Position numbers and translations under genes: made by a program. A stretch of 64,000 bases of DNA, from assembly GCA_945957605.1 (NCBI GenBank), contig CAMFLR010000001.1, forward strand, positions 248,001-312,000, given 5' to 3'. Positions within the stretch are counted from its first letter, which is position 1. Every line of letters starts with the position of its first letter. The notes beneath the pieces were generated by a model, which ran no database searches, had not been told where the DNA came from, and saw only the letters and a list, made by a program, of their open reading frames with translations. Of this stretch, positions 1 to 8,493 are shown one piece after another. This DNA comes from an uncultured Isosphaeraceae bacterium (GTDB lineage Bacteria > Planctomycetota > Planctomycetia > Isosphaerales > Isosphaeraceae).

Positions 1-115
1 AGATAACGGGATCGATCGTCACGAGGGAGTTTGTCGCGTCGTCGATAGCGAACAGTGTGCCGGCCTGCGACACTCCGCGTTTTGGGTGGCTATCGCGAAT
101 GTTTGCATTGGGCAA
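1..115 (-). CDS. Left-edge partial gene, possible repeat/propeller-type protein
   Basis: On the minus strand one frame stays open from an in-frame TGA near position 150 to the left edge. Its visible residues include the stretch AGTLFAIDDATNSLVTIDPV, which resembles the repeat unit of DUF4394-type or other propeller proteins that read 'G-T-L-Y-A-I-D ... L-V-T-I-D-P'. There is no ATG; possible starts are TTG at 115 or GTG at 73. Only about 38 residues are visible, so the family call is an impression. It could instead be the remnant of a longer gene broken by the upstream TGA, because the same frame is also open before that stop. Confidence 0.35.
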   Translation of the reverse strand, partial: MPNANIRDSHPKRGVSQAGTLFAIDDATNSLVTIDPVI

Positions 116-345
116 TCGGCTGACCGTGGACTTCGCCCGCCGACAACTACCTCATTTTTGGGTGATAGTCAGTTCTGCAAAACGGAGTCTATCTCCGATG
201 ATCTTCATCTTGACGGTTCCTGACCCTTGGCTATCCTTGCGGCGTCGGAAAACATGCACTGATTGTATGCAAACCGAGTGAACCGCCGGAACGACATGGG
301 GCAGGGAAGGATTCCCGTCTCCCCGGGTCGATGGAGCGACCGTCC

Positions 346-2244
346 ATGATCCTGGCGCAAGTGCCTTTGGTGCTCGCACTTATCGCGTATAGTGACGTGG
401 CGGTTACCCCCGCGCGCTCCGATCACGCGAACACCTCGTTTCATCGCAGCCTCGCCGCGCTCGACCGTCCCAGTGAACGAACGGTCGAAACCCTGAGGCG
501 CCACGACCTCGAATCACGCTATCGCCGCGATGTTCCCGGCGTCTTGATGCAGCTCGAAAAGACCGCGCGGGCCAATCCCGATTGCGAAATCGTCTACGCG
601 CTCGCTGAGCTTTCGTGGATCGAAGGCAAGCGGCTCGACTATCGCCGTAAAGGCGATGCGCTCGACCGTTATGTCGATGCCGTCGCGTATGCGTATGATT
701 TTCTGTTTGCGCCCGAACTTGCGGCAGGACGGCAACCGTCTGATCCGCGATTTCGTCTCGCGTGCGACCTTTACAATGGCGGTCTCGATCGTTTGATTCG
801 CGCTGCGCAATCGAACGGGCGGATTGAGCCTGATGGGTTGATCAAGCTCAAGGTTCACGGGCGCGAGCAAGTGTTTCGCGTGTTTCTCGACGCCACGAAA
901 TCACCCTGGCGCGCAGCCGACGTCGACCAGATCATCCTCTGCTCCGACTGGGAAGTGAGCGGCCTGCCCACGAAAACCTATCAGTATGGGCTGGGCGTGC
1001 CGTTGATCGCCGTGCGCAAGAGCGATCGTTCGGCGCCTGGTCCCGAGCGGTTTTATCCCAGCGAAATGGCATTCCCACTCACTGCGTTTCTGGTGCCGAA
1101 TTCCAAGCTCCAGAAAGGGAACGTGAACGTGGACGAGCCGCGCGAATGTACGCTCGAACTGGTCGATCCGGTTCGTGTTCATTCTGTCGGCAACGCCCCT
1201 GCCCTTGCACTCGAGTCGGACCTCTCAACACCGCTCGCATACATGTGGGCACATACCGACCTGAGCAAGTATCGCTGGTCGGGGCTGCTGCGGCCCGGTG
1301 CGAACATGGAACGCGCGGGCCTGATGCTGATTCGCCCTTATGAGCCGCACAAGATTCCTGTGGTGATGGTGCACGGCCTGGCATCGTCACCGCTGGCATG
1401 GATTCCGATGCTCAACGACCTGTTGCGCGACCCGCGCATTCAGGAAAAGTATCAGTTCATGCTTTATCTTTACCCGACTGGCGTGCCGTTTCCGATCGCC
1501 GCCGCAGGGTTACGCGAGACGCTGGGCGAGGCGCGCGACACCTTCAACCGGAACGGCGGTGACGTCGAGTTTGATCAGATGGTGCTGCTTGGCCATAGCA
1601 TGGGCGGTTTGCTCAGTCATGCGATGGTTGTTGATAGTGGCGACAAGTTCTGGATGCTCAATTCCGACCGACGGCTCGACGATATTATCGGCCCGCCCGA
1701 CGTGCTGACGGAATTGAGGCGGTACATGGACTTCAAGCATCTGGACTTCGTGAAGCGCGTGGTGTTCCTCGCCACGCCGCACCGAGGTTCAGATCTGAGT
1801 CGAGGCGTCGTTGGCCGTGTCAGCGCGGGATTGATTAGCGATCCCGACCACATTGCCAAACTGCTCTCGCGACTCGTGAAGGACAACCCCGACGCGTTCG
1901 ATCGCCGGCGTTTCAAGCGATTGCCGACAAGCATCGAAACGCTCGAAACGAATGGCAAGATTCTGCTCGCGCTGCTGGCGATGTCGCCATCGCCGCAGGT
2001 GGCGTTCCATTCGATCATCGGCTCGACACGCCCCGGCCCGCGAGAGACTTCGACTGACGGCGTTGTGCCGTACACGAGTTCGCACATCGAGAATGCCGAA
2101 AGCGAATTGGTCGTGCGATCGGATCACGGCGTGCAGAAAGATCCCGCGGCGATCCTCGAAGTGCGGCGCATTTTGCTCAGGCATATTGGAATTGAGCCGC
2201 AGAGCGATGTTGCCACCGAGACGAAAAAGATCATCAGACAGTGA
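346..2244 (+). CDS. Secreted or membrane-anchored lipase-like alpha/beta hydrolase
   Basis: A 632-residue protein with a hydrophobic N-terminus typical of a signal peptide. The second half has the alpha/beta-hydrolase pattern: a strand followed by VHGLASSP (oxyanion-hole region, His343), the nucleophile elbow GHSMGG with Ser418, ATPHRGS, then an acid and His near DGVVPY and SDHGVQ close to the C-terminus. GHSMGG and TPHRGS are typical of triacylglycerol lipase/PGAP1-like esterases. The first 300 residues carry no family I recognise. The longest frame opens at 331, but the ATG at 346 has GGAG nine bases upstream and puts the hydrophobic segment at the terminus. The substrate is unknown; an ester hydrolase acting outside the cytoplasm is the safe call. 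Confidence 0.85.
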   Translation: MILAQVPLVLALIAYSDVAVTPARSDHANTSFHRSLAALDRPSERTVETLRRHDLESRYRRDVPGVLMQLEKTARANPDCEIVYALAELSWIEGKRLDYRRKGDALDRYVDAVAYAYDFLFAPELAAGRQPSDPRFRLACDLYNGGLDRLIRAAQSNGRIEPDGLIKLKVHGREQVFRVFLDATKSPWRAADVDQIILCSDWEVSGLPTKTYQYGLGVPLIAVRKSDRSAPGPERFYPSEMAFPLTAFLVPNSKLQKGNVNVDEPRECTLELVDPVRVHSVGNAPALALESDLSTPLAYMWAHTDLSKYRWSGLLRPGANMERAGLMLIRPYEPHKIPVVMVHGLASSPLAWIPMLNDLLRDPRIQEKYQFMLYLYPTGVPFPIAAAGLRETLGEARDTFNRNGGDVEFDQMVLLGHSMGGLLSHAMVVDSGDKFWMLNSDRRLDDIIGPPDVLTELRRYMDFKHLDFVKRVVFLATPHRGSDLSRGVVGRVSAGLISDPDHIAKLLSRLVKDNPDAFDRRRFKRLPTSIETLETNGKILLALLAMSPSPQVAFHSIIGSTRPGPRETSTDGVVPYTSSHIENAESELVVRSDHGVQKDPAAILEVRRILLRHIGIEPQSDVATETKKIIRQ

Positions 2245-2287
2245 CGACCACTCAGCGAAGTCGTCACTGATTTGTTGTCTTATTTTT
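2239..2287 (+). terminator. Rho-independent terminator of the lipase gene
   Basis: A perfect 10-bp inverted repeat (2239-2248 and 2260-2269, arm CAGTGACGAC) overlaps the TGA stop of the hydrolase gene and is followed by a T-rich stretch ending in TTATTTTT. It lies between convergent genes, so it may also help stop the minus-strand transcript. Confidence 0.75.
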
Positions 2288-4919
2288 ATCGTTTCACGAA
2301 TTTCTTTGGCCCCGCCGGCGCAAGCTTGTGCGGGGTGATTTTCGTTACGAAATTGCTGCCGGGAATATGGCTGCCGTTGCCATCCAGGGCGACACCGCTT
2401 GTGTCGACCACGGCCGCCGATCCTGTACCCACAACCGCGAGCTGATACCGTTTGCCGGCCGTGAGCGGCGATTTCAAGCGAAGAGTCACGGAAGAATCAG
2501 CGAAATTGTACGTGGCTGACTTGACGAAAACGCGCACCTTACTGTTGCTCGCAGCTAGAATCACATAATTGTTCACATTCTCCGCCGAGTGGCGATCGAG
2601 CGGCTCGCTGAAGTGAACAATGATGGTTGTAAGTTCGCTTGAGGTGACCGAGGTTACCTGCGGTCCGCCAGGCGAGGTCTGTGTTTCACTGACGAGGTTC
2701 GAGTCCGCGGTCGCGTAGGTAGAGTTACCCTCATATGAAGCAGTGAAGAGATGGGTGCCGATCGTTCCCGCAGCATTGAGCTGGAAATGTGCTTGGGCGA
2801 GTCGGTCGACAGGCATTTTGCCGATCAATGTACCGTCTTCGTAGAGGTCGACATTTCCCGTCGGTGTCGGAGTTGTCGCGCCCGATTGGGATGCCGCGAC
2901 GGTCGCCGTCAAAACATAATTCCCACCGAGAGCGATGCTGTTGGTGCTGGTGGAAAGCGTGATTTTGCTTGGTGCCACGCCGGGAACTTTGCCGATGACG
3001 GTTTCGGTGACTGTGTTCGACGCGGTTGATTTGTAGAACAAGCCGCCATCGTAGACGGCCGAAATCGATTGAGTCCCAGCAGGAAGCGCCGAGGTAGTTA
3101 ACATTGCGGTGTGAGCATCATTGAGTGGGATCGTGCCAAGGGCGACCGAACCGTTGTAGAACGTCACCGAGCCATCGGGGGCGAACCCTTGCATCGCTTG
3201 GTCGACTGTTGCGGTCAGGGTGATTGGAGATCCAGACGACTGTGTGTTCGCGCTCGACGCCAGGATTACGGAAGTCGGGGCTGCGGCGATCGAAACAGCC
3301 AAAGGCGTCGCTGCACTACCCGCGTACACCAGTACGATGTGTCGAGTTGAACCGAAAACGCCTCCTTCGACTGGCTGATAGACCGCGATGAAATGTCGAG
3401 TCCCTGGTAAATACTCGGGGAAAGACATTTTGAGTTCATAGCCAGTGACATTCAGAGATGTTAACAGGACGCCTTGCTCGTTATAGAGTGCGAGAGTTCC
3501 CGATGTGAGCGGATTGCCTGAAACGTCACGAACTGTTGCGGTGAGATGAATGGTGTCGCCGAACGATATCGCCGTGCGATCGGCTGTGAGTGTCGTGAAG
3601 GTTTCAAATGGGTTGATCGTTTGATCGATCACATTCGATATCACCTGGCCGTTGTGACTATCGCCCAGGTAAAACGCTTTGATCTGGTGCGAACCATAGT
3701 TGAGCTGGTCCGTGGTATAGGTCGCATTGCCAAGAGCGTCTAGTGGCAGCGTGGCTACAGGCACATTTCCATCGTAGAACTGAACAAGACCGGTCGCGGG
3801 TTCGCCGCCGATGGACTTGACTGTGGCCGTGTATGTCACGGGTATGGAGTAGACAGGGGCGCTGTTCGAGGTTGTCAGCGAAATCGTGGGAGCGGGCACG
3901 ATCTGAAGTTGGTCGAGGTTGCTGACGAGTGGGTTGCTTGAATCGTTTCTCGCAGTGACGGCCAGGAACCAATTTTGCCCGTTGGGGCCAGATGCCATAA
4001 TTTGAGCGGAATGCAACGCGTCTTCTGGGATCTCGATTAAACTGGCTCTCTTGTTGGCGATATCAAAAACACCAAGTTGGGCGGTCGCCACCGAATTGTA
4101 AATGATGGAATTGCCTGGACCGATTCCAATCGAGTTGCCCGCAAATTGGATAGCATAAGTGACGAATTGATGCGTTGTAAGGTTGAAGGTTCCCAGCCCG
4201 GCCGAAGCTCCCAAGGACGTGAAGTACCAGAAGTTACCGTCAGGCCCGAGGATCAGGTCATCAGATGACGTTGAAAGCGAAAACTCCGTGAATTGATTTG
4301 TAGCAAGATCGATCGTTGCAATCCGCGGCTTGGGTCCGCTTTCCGTAAACCAGATTGATCCGTCCGGACCAGATGCCACACTCGAGATCGAATCGCTTGC
4401 CGTTGGCACTGAGAATGTTGCGAGAGATTGAGTGGCTGGGTCGTAACTGTACAAGGTTTTTGAAACGAAGGATCCAAGGTTGTTGAACCAGAGTTTGCCG
4501 CTCCTGTCGAAAGCAAGATCAGGGTCGAATGAAGATGCATATGGGTTGAGAGGATCAATCGAAACGGAAAGTTGCGTGACCTCTCCACTACTGGGATTGA
4601 TTGTTGCAAACGAGCCATGATTTCCCACGAAGTCGGCAACCCACAGGTCGCCGTCAGGCGCGAAGATCATGGTTGTTGGTGTTACACTTCCGGCGGGCAA
4701 CGTGTAGTTGTGTGTAACCTGCGTTTGTGGATTGAAGGAATGTACTGTGCCCGATTGATAGTCGGAAAGCCAGAATGTACCCGACTGGTCGGCGACCAGA
4801 CCGTTGGGCACGGAATAGTTACTAAACGGGAAGGGATGTTCCGCCACGCTGTATGCCATGAGTCGGCGCGATTCGAGATTTTCCAATGCGAGTGCGCGAA
4901 GAGTCTTTCGTAGTGTCAT
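2286..4919 (-). CDS. Extracellular protein: Vgb-like propeller plus Ig-like repeats
   Basis: An 877-residue predicted surface or secreted protein. Residues 1-20 contain LENLESRRLMA, close to the LEPR-XLL leader motif found on large planctomycete extracellular proteins. Residues about 25-310 form short repeats of the streptogramin-lyase (Vgb) type propeller, with phrases such as 'PDGSIWFTE', 'PDGNFWYFT' and 'PDGDLWVAD'. Residues about 320-760 are several bacterial Ig-like domains of the 'VTYTATV ... G.V.FYDG ... ATYTTD' type. The last 110 residues resemble an SbsA-type Ig-like domain ending in a basic tail. The long frame begins 102 codons earlier, but ATG 4919 has AGGA upstream and starts the leader. 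Antibiotic lyase activity should not be inferred: here the propeller is probably structural or ligand-binding. Confidence 0.8.
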   Translation of the reverse strand: MTLRKTLRALALENLESRRLMAYSVAEHPFPFSNYSVPNGLVADQSGTFWLSDYQSGTVHSFNPQTQVTHNYTLPAGSVTPTTMIFAPDGDLWVADFVGNHGSFATINPSSGEVTQLSVSIDPLNPYASSFDPDLAFDRSGKLWFNNLGSFVSKTLYSYDPATQSLATFSVPTASDSISSVASGPDGSIWFTESGPKPRIATIDLATNQFTEFSLSTSSDDLILGPDGNFWYFTSLGASAGLGTFNLTTHQFVTYAIQFAGNSIGIGPGNSIIYNSVATAQLGVFDIANKRASLIEIPEDALHSAQIMASGPNGQNWFLAVTARNDSSNPLVSNLDQLQIVPAPTISLTTSNSAPVYSIPVTYTATVKSIGGEPATGLVQFYDGNVPVATLPLDALGNATYTTDQLNYGSHQIKAFYLGDSHNGQVISNVIDQTINPFETFTTLTADRTAISFGDTIHLTATVRDVSGNPLTSGTLALYNEQGVLLTSLNVTGYELKMSFPEYLPGTRHFIAVYQPVEGGVFGSTRHIVLVYAGSAATPLAVSIAAAPTSVILASSANTQSSGSPITLTATVDQAMQGFAPDGSVTFYNGSVALGTIPLNDAHTAMLTTSALPAGTQSISAVYDGGLFYKSTASNTVTETVIGKVPGVAPSKITLSTSTNSIALGGNYVLTATVAASQSGATTPTPTGNVDLYEDGTLIGKMPVDRLAQAHFQLNAAGTIGTHLFTASYEGNSTYATADSNLVSETQTSPGGPQVTSVTSSELTTIIVHFSEPLDRHSAENVNNYVILAASNSKVRVFVKSATYNFADSSVTLRLKSPLTAGKRYQLAVVGTGSAAVVDTSGVALDGNGSHIPGSNFVTKITPHKLAPAGPKKFVKR

Positions 4920-5212
4920 GGTGCAACATTCCTGTGGTGATACATCCGTTGTGTCGATCGCTCTTAACCGTCGCTCGAAACTTCGCGCGGTTAATTCAGG
5001 GCGGCTTAGCATGCGTCGATCGATGCACAGTTTTAGCCCGGCTGCTCTCGGGAGTGCAAGTCGTTTCAATTTACGTAAATAAGCGTGATTATCTTTTCTT
5101 GCTGTGTCCCCGCAAGTGATTCCGGCCAGAAGTCCGCTCGGGATTAGACGTTTAGGAAAAATAGCGGTATCATGCTTGCGACGCTGTATTTCCCGAACGC
5201 CGAGGCAGTCCG

Positions 5213-6571
5213 ATGGCCGAGACAATTGCGGATTTTCTTGTCGACTTCGCGCTCAAAACCCGGTTTGAAGACCTTCCGGCCGGTGTGATTGTCGAGGCGC
5301 GGCGGCGGTTGGTCGATGCGCTCGGCTGCGCGGCGGGGGCACTGCATGAGCCGGCACCGCAATTTGCGCGCAAGGCTGCTCTGGCGATTGGCTCGAACTC
5401 GGCGGCGGTGATTGGCGGCGGACGTGCAAGTGCTGACTGGGCGGCGTTTGCCAACGGCGTGCATATCCGTTACCTCGATTGCAATGACACGTACCTGTCA
5501 CTCGAGCCTGCGCACCCGAGCGATAACTGGGCCGCGATCATGGCGGTGGGGGAACTCGTCGGCGCAAATGGGGCCGACTGGATCACTGCGGCGGCGATTG
5601 CTTACGAAGTACAATGTCGCTTATGTGATGCGGTGAGCATTCGTGCACGCGGGTGGGATCATACGACGAACGGTTCGCTGTCGACGAGTTTGGCGGCGGC
5701 GAAGTTGCTTGGCCTCGACCGTGCGCAGACGATGCACGCGCTGGGAATTGCCGGGACGACTGGCACAGCGCTGCGATTGACGCGCGCAGGCGAACTATCG
5801 ATGTGGAAGGGCTGTGCGTTTGCGCACGCCGCTCGAAATGGTGTGTTCGCAGCTTTGCTGGCTCGCGAAGGGATGACTGGCCCTGCGCCACTCTTCGAGG
5901 GGGACATGGGCTTCTTCCAGCAAGTTTCGGGCAAGTTCCATCTGCCGAAGCTGGGTGGGCCGACAGACGCCGACTGGATGCTGCCCAAGACGTCGATCAA
6001 ATTCGTGCCGGCTGAATATCATAGCCAGTCGGCGATCGCGGTTGCTTTCAATCTGCGGAAGAAGATTGGCGATCCGAAACGCATCAAAGAGCTTGAGATC
6101 GCCACGTTTAAGACTGCGGTAGAGATCATCGGCCAGGACCCGGAGAAGTGGGCGCCACAGACGCGGGAAACCGCTGACCATAGCTTGCCTTATTGTACGG
6201 CGGTGGCGTTGCTGGATGGCGATGTCTCGGCCGCGCAATTCACGCCCGAGCGGATGGCCGATCCTTATCTGCGCGATCTCGTGGCGCGGACGAAGATCGT
6301 CGAAGATCCGGCGCTAACAGCAGGCTACCCTGCGGGTATTCCCAACCGCGTGAGTGTGACATTGGACGATGGTTCGGTGCTCGTTGAAGAGATGGCGTTC
6401 CCGCCCGGTCATGATAAGAATCCGCTTGATGACGCGGGGCTGGCGATCAAGTTCCACGGACTGGTTGATCCTGAACTTGGGAAGTCGCGTGCAGATGAGA
6501 TTTGGGCGCGGGTGATGCGTCTTGAGACTGACGCCAGGCCGCACGAGGTGATTGGTTTGCTGACGAAGTGA
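5213..6571 (+). CDS. MmgE/PrpD family protein (2-methylcitrate dehydratase-like)
   Basis: A 452-residue protein matching the MmgE/PrpD fold over its full length: an N-terminal helical domain with 'RRRLVDALGCAAGAL', the conserved 'HPSDNW' and 'RGWDHTT' loops, and a C-terminal domain with 'LPYCTAVALLDG'. PrpD dehydrates 2-methylcitrate in propionate breakdown; other members act on different hydroxyacids. A methylisocitrate-lyase-like gene lies at 10744-11631, supporting the propionate role, but no methylcitrate synthase is in view. GAGG stands upstream of ATG 5213. An APH-like gene follows after 61 bases with its own strong Shine-Dalgarno site, so they may be co-transcribed. The family call is firm; the exact substrate is not. 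Confidence 0.88.
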   Translation: MAETIADFLVDFALKTRFEDLPAGVIVEARRRLVDALGCAAGALHEPAPQFARKAALAIGSNSAAVIGGGRASADWAAFANGVHIRYLDCNDTYLSLEPAHPSDNWAAIMAVGELVGANGADWITAAAIAYEVQCRLCDAVSIRARGWDHTTNGSLSTSLAAAKLLGLDRAQTMHALGIAGTTGTALRLTRAGELSMWKGCAFAHAARNGVFAALLAREGMTGPAPLFEGDMGFFQQVSGKFHLPKLGGPTDADWMLPKTSIKFVPAEYHSQSAIAVAFNLRKKIGDPKRIKELEIATFKTAVEIIGQDPEKWAPQTRETADHSLPYCTAVALLDGDVSAAQFTPERMADPYLRDLVARTKIVEDPALTAGYPAGIPNRVSVTLDDGSVLVEEMAFPPGHDKNPLDDAGLAIKFHGLVDPELGKSRADEIWARVMRLETDARPHEVIGLLTK

Positions 6572-6632
6572 CGGAAATAGTCGGCTGTGCCGTGTTGAAC
6601 GCGTTTCAAGCCGGAGAAGGAGGACTCGTAAG

Positions 6633-7670
6633 ATGAAATCCAGCTTGGATCAAGTCTTGCGGCAATATCCTCACCGGGCACAGCCGATTGGACCGATCGA
6701 GTCACTTGGTAATGCGGGTGGAGAAAGCGGCGCATCGCTTTGGCGGTTTGAGTCGGGAATTGGTCCGCTTGTCGCTCGGGCATGGCCGCTGGATGGGCCT
6801 GGTGAGGAGCTGATCTGGTGGATTCATCATCGCCAGACCTCGTTGAAAGACTTGCCGTATGTGCCAGTTCCCGTGCAGACGACTGTAGGGCTGACATACG
6901 TTAATATGCTGGGGCAATTCTGGGATTTACAGCCCTGGATGAGAGGGGCAGCCGACGCGGGAAGGCCCCCGGCTGACGCGCGCTTGAAGGCGGCGTTCGC
7001 TGGCCTCGCAGAGATTCACGTCGGGTTGAGCTACAACGAAGTCGATGTCGCGCTGGGCAAACCGTCGATCGTGTCCACTAGCGCGGCAATTCAAGCGCGA
7101 TGGGATGAAGTCGAGAGTTTGCTCGCCTTCGAACTCGATTTGATGAAAGCGGCCGTGGCCGCGAGACGCGATGATTCTCTGGGAAAAATGGCTGAGCCGT
7201 GGTTGATGGCGGCCCGAGATGGGCTGAGCCGACTATCGAAGCGTTTGCGGCTTTACGCTGCGGTCAGAGTGAATATCCAGCCAGTTTTGCGCGACGTGCG
7301 CCCCGACCATTTCCTGTTCGACGGCGCAGAACTGACAGGCTTGGTCGACTATGGTGCGATGGCGATGGATACGGTTGCGATCGATCTCGCCAGAATTCTG
7401 GTGGAATGGATCGGCGAAAATGCGGTGGCAGAGTCGATAGCGATGGCGGCTTACGAAGCGATCAGGCCACTTCGATCGCTGGAGCGCGACTTGCTTGATG
7501 TTGCTCGCGAGGCGGCCATCTGGCTCGGCCCTGCGCGATGGATTCGCTGGCACTTCATCGAGAGAAGGCCGTTTGCCAATCCGAATGCCGTGGAGACGGG
7601 ACTGAAGCGGACGATGAGCCATTTTGATGAGCGCATCAGGTCATCAGGGCTTTGGCTTCCGCCTGAGTGA
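6633..7670 (+). CDS. Divergent aminoglycoside-phosphotransferase-fold protein
   Basis: A 345-residue protein of the APH/choline-kinase-like fold. The C-terminal half has a catalytic-loop equivalent, LRDVRPDHFLFDG, with Asp221 in place of the usual HGDxxxxN motif, and a metal-site equivalent GLVDYGAM with Asp239 followed by 'AIDLARIL'. The usual His before the catalytic Asp is Arg and the Asn is His, so the active site is atypical though both Asp residues remain. Start at ATG 6633 is set by GGAGAAGGAGG just upstream. Its last 35 bases overlap the convergent ymdB gene. It is probably a small-molecule kinase or inactive relative; drug resistance should not be assumed. Confidence 0.75.
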   Translation: MKSSLDQVLRQYPHRAQPIGPIESLGNAGGESGASLWRFESGIGPLVARAWPLDGPGEELIWWIHHRQTSLKDLPYVPVPVQTTVGLTYVNMLGQFWDLQPWMRGAADAGRPPADARLKAAFAGLAEIHVGLSYNEVDVALGKPSIVSTSAAIQARWDEVESLLAFELDLMKAAVAARRDDSLGKMAEPWLMAARDGLSRLSKRLRLYAAVRVNIQPVLRDVRPDHFLFDGAELTGLVDYGAMAMDTVAIDLARILVEWIGENAVAESIAMAAYEAIRPLRSLERDLLDVAREAAIWLGPARWIRWHFIERRPFANPNAVETGLKRTMSHFDERIRSSGLWLPPE

Positions 7671-8445
7671 TATTCACTCGACTAATCGCAGTCGCTTTTC
7701 CCGAGCTTGGGTCGATCTCGACAAGTGCGCCGCAGAGTCGCGGGTCACCCGTTGCGACTTCAAAATAGTGCGGTACATTCGTCAAAGTCGCGGGCAAGAC
7801 GCGATCGTAGCGGCGACCCAGAATTGAGTCGTACGGACCAGTCATTCCTACGTCTGTTTGATAAGCGGTGCCTTGCGGTTGAATATGATCATCAGCCGTC
7901 GCAACGTGCGTGTGCGTGCCGAGTACCGCCGAGACGCGGCCATCGAGGTAGCGGCCGAGCAGTTGTTTGTCGCTGGTTGCTTCCGCGTGAACGTCGACGA
8001 GGATGACGCGAGCCATCATATCGAGTCGGGCGAGGACTCGATCGGCAGCGCGGAAGGGACAGTCAACCGGCTTCATGAATGTGCGGCCCATCAGGCTAAA
8101 TACGCCGACGGGTGTGCCGTCACGAGCCTGGACGACGACCGATTCGGCGCCAGGCGCGTCAGACGGCCAGTTGGCGGCGCGAAGGATTCGGTCGGACTTT
8201 TCGAAGAGCGTAAAGACTTCGTCCTTGCGATACGCATGGTCGCCGAGCGTGAAGACGTCGACGCCAGCATCGACGAGCTCTTCGTGGCATTTCGTCGTCA
8301 GACCAGATCCACCGGCCGAGTTCTCGGCGTTGCACACGACCAGCCCGATATCCCAGCGCGGAATGATCCGGGGGAGCACCTGGCTGATGATCTTGCGGCC
8401 GGGCGAGCCAACCACGTCGCCAATGAAGAGTATTTTTAGCGACAT
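7636..8445 (-). CDS. ymdB: YmdB family metallophosphoesterase
   Basis: A 269-residue match to the TIGR00282/YmdB family of dimetal phosphodiesterases, which hydrolyse cyclic nucleotides such as 2',3'-cAMP in Bacillus. Visible metal-site motifs are GDVVGSPG at the N-terminus, NAENSAGG, VDVHAEATS and GTHTHVATAD. The usual GNH motif reads GDH here (Asp69-His70), replacing an Asn metal ligand. The gene lies 48 bases downstream of rny on the same strand, the order known from Bacillus ymdA-ymdB. It is expected to act in the cytoplasm, linked to RNA turnover. Confidence 0.92.
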   Translation of the reverse strand: MSLKILFIGDVVGSPGRKIISQVLPRIIPRWDIGLVVCNAENSAGGSGLTTKCHEELVDAGVDVFTLGDHAYRKDEVFTLFEKSDRILRAANWPSDAPGAESVVVQARDGTPVGVFSLMGRTFMKPVDCPFRAADRVLARLDMMARVILVDVHAEATSDKQLLGRYLDGRVSAVLGTHTHVATADDHIQPQGTAYQTDVGMTGPYDSILGRRYDRVLPATLTNVPHYFEVATGDPRLCGALVEIDPSSGKATAISRVNITQAEAKALMT

Positions 8446-8493
8446 CGTGCGTTCTGCCAGGTCTTATGTTCGGATGTACGCGCAGGTGAATGA

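Noticed and set aside
6633-7670. Aminoglycoside resistance gene
   Set aside because: Only the fold is shared; the His and Asn of the APH motif are missing and there is no resistance context.
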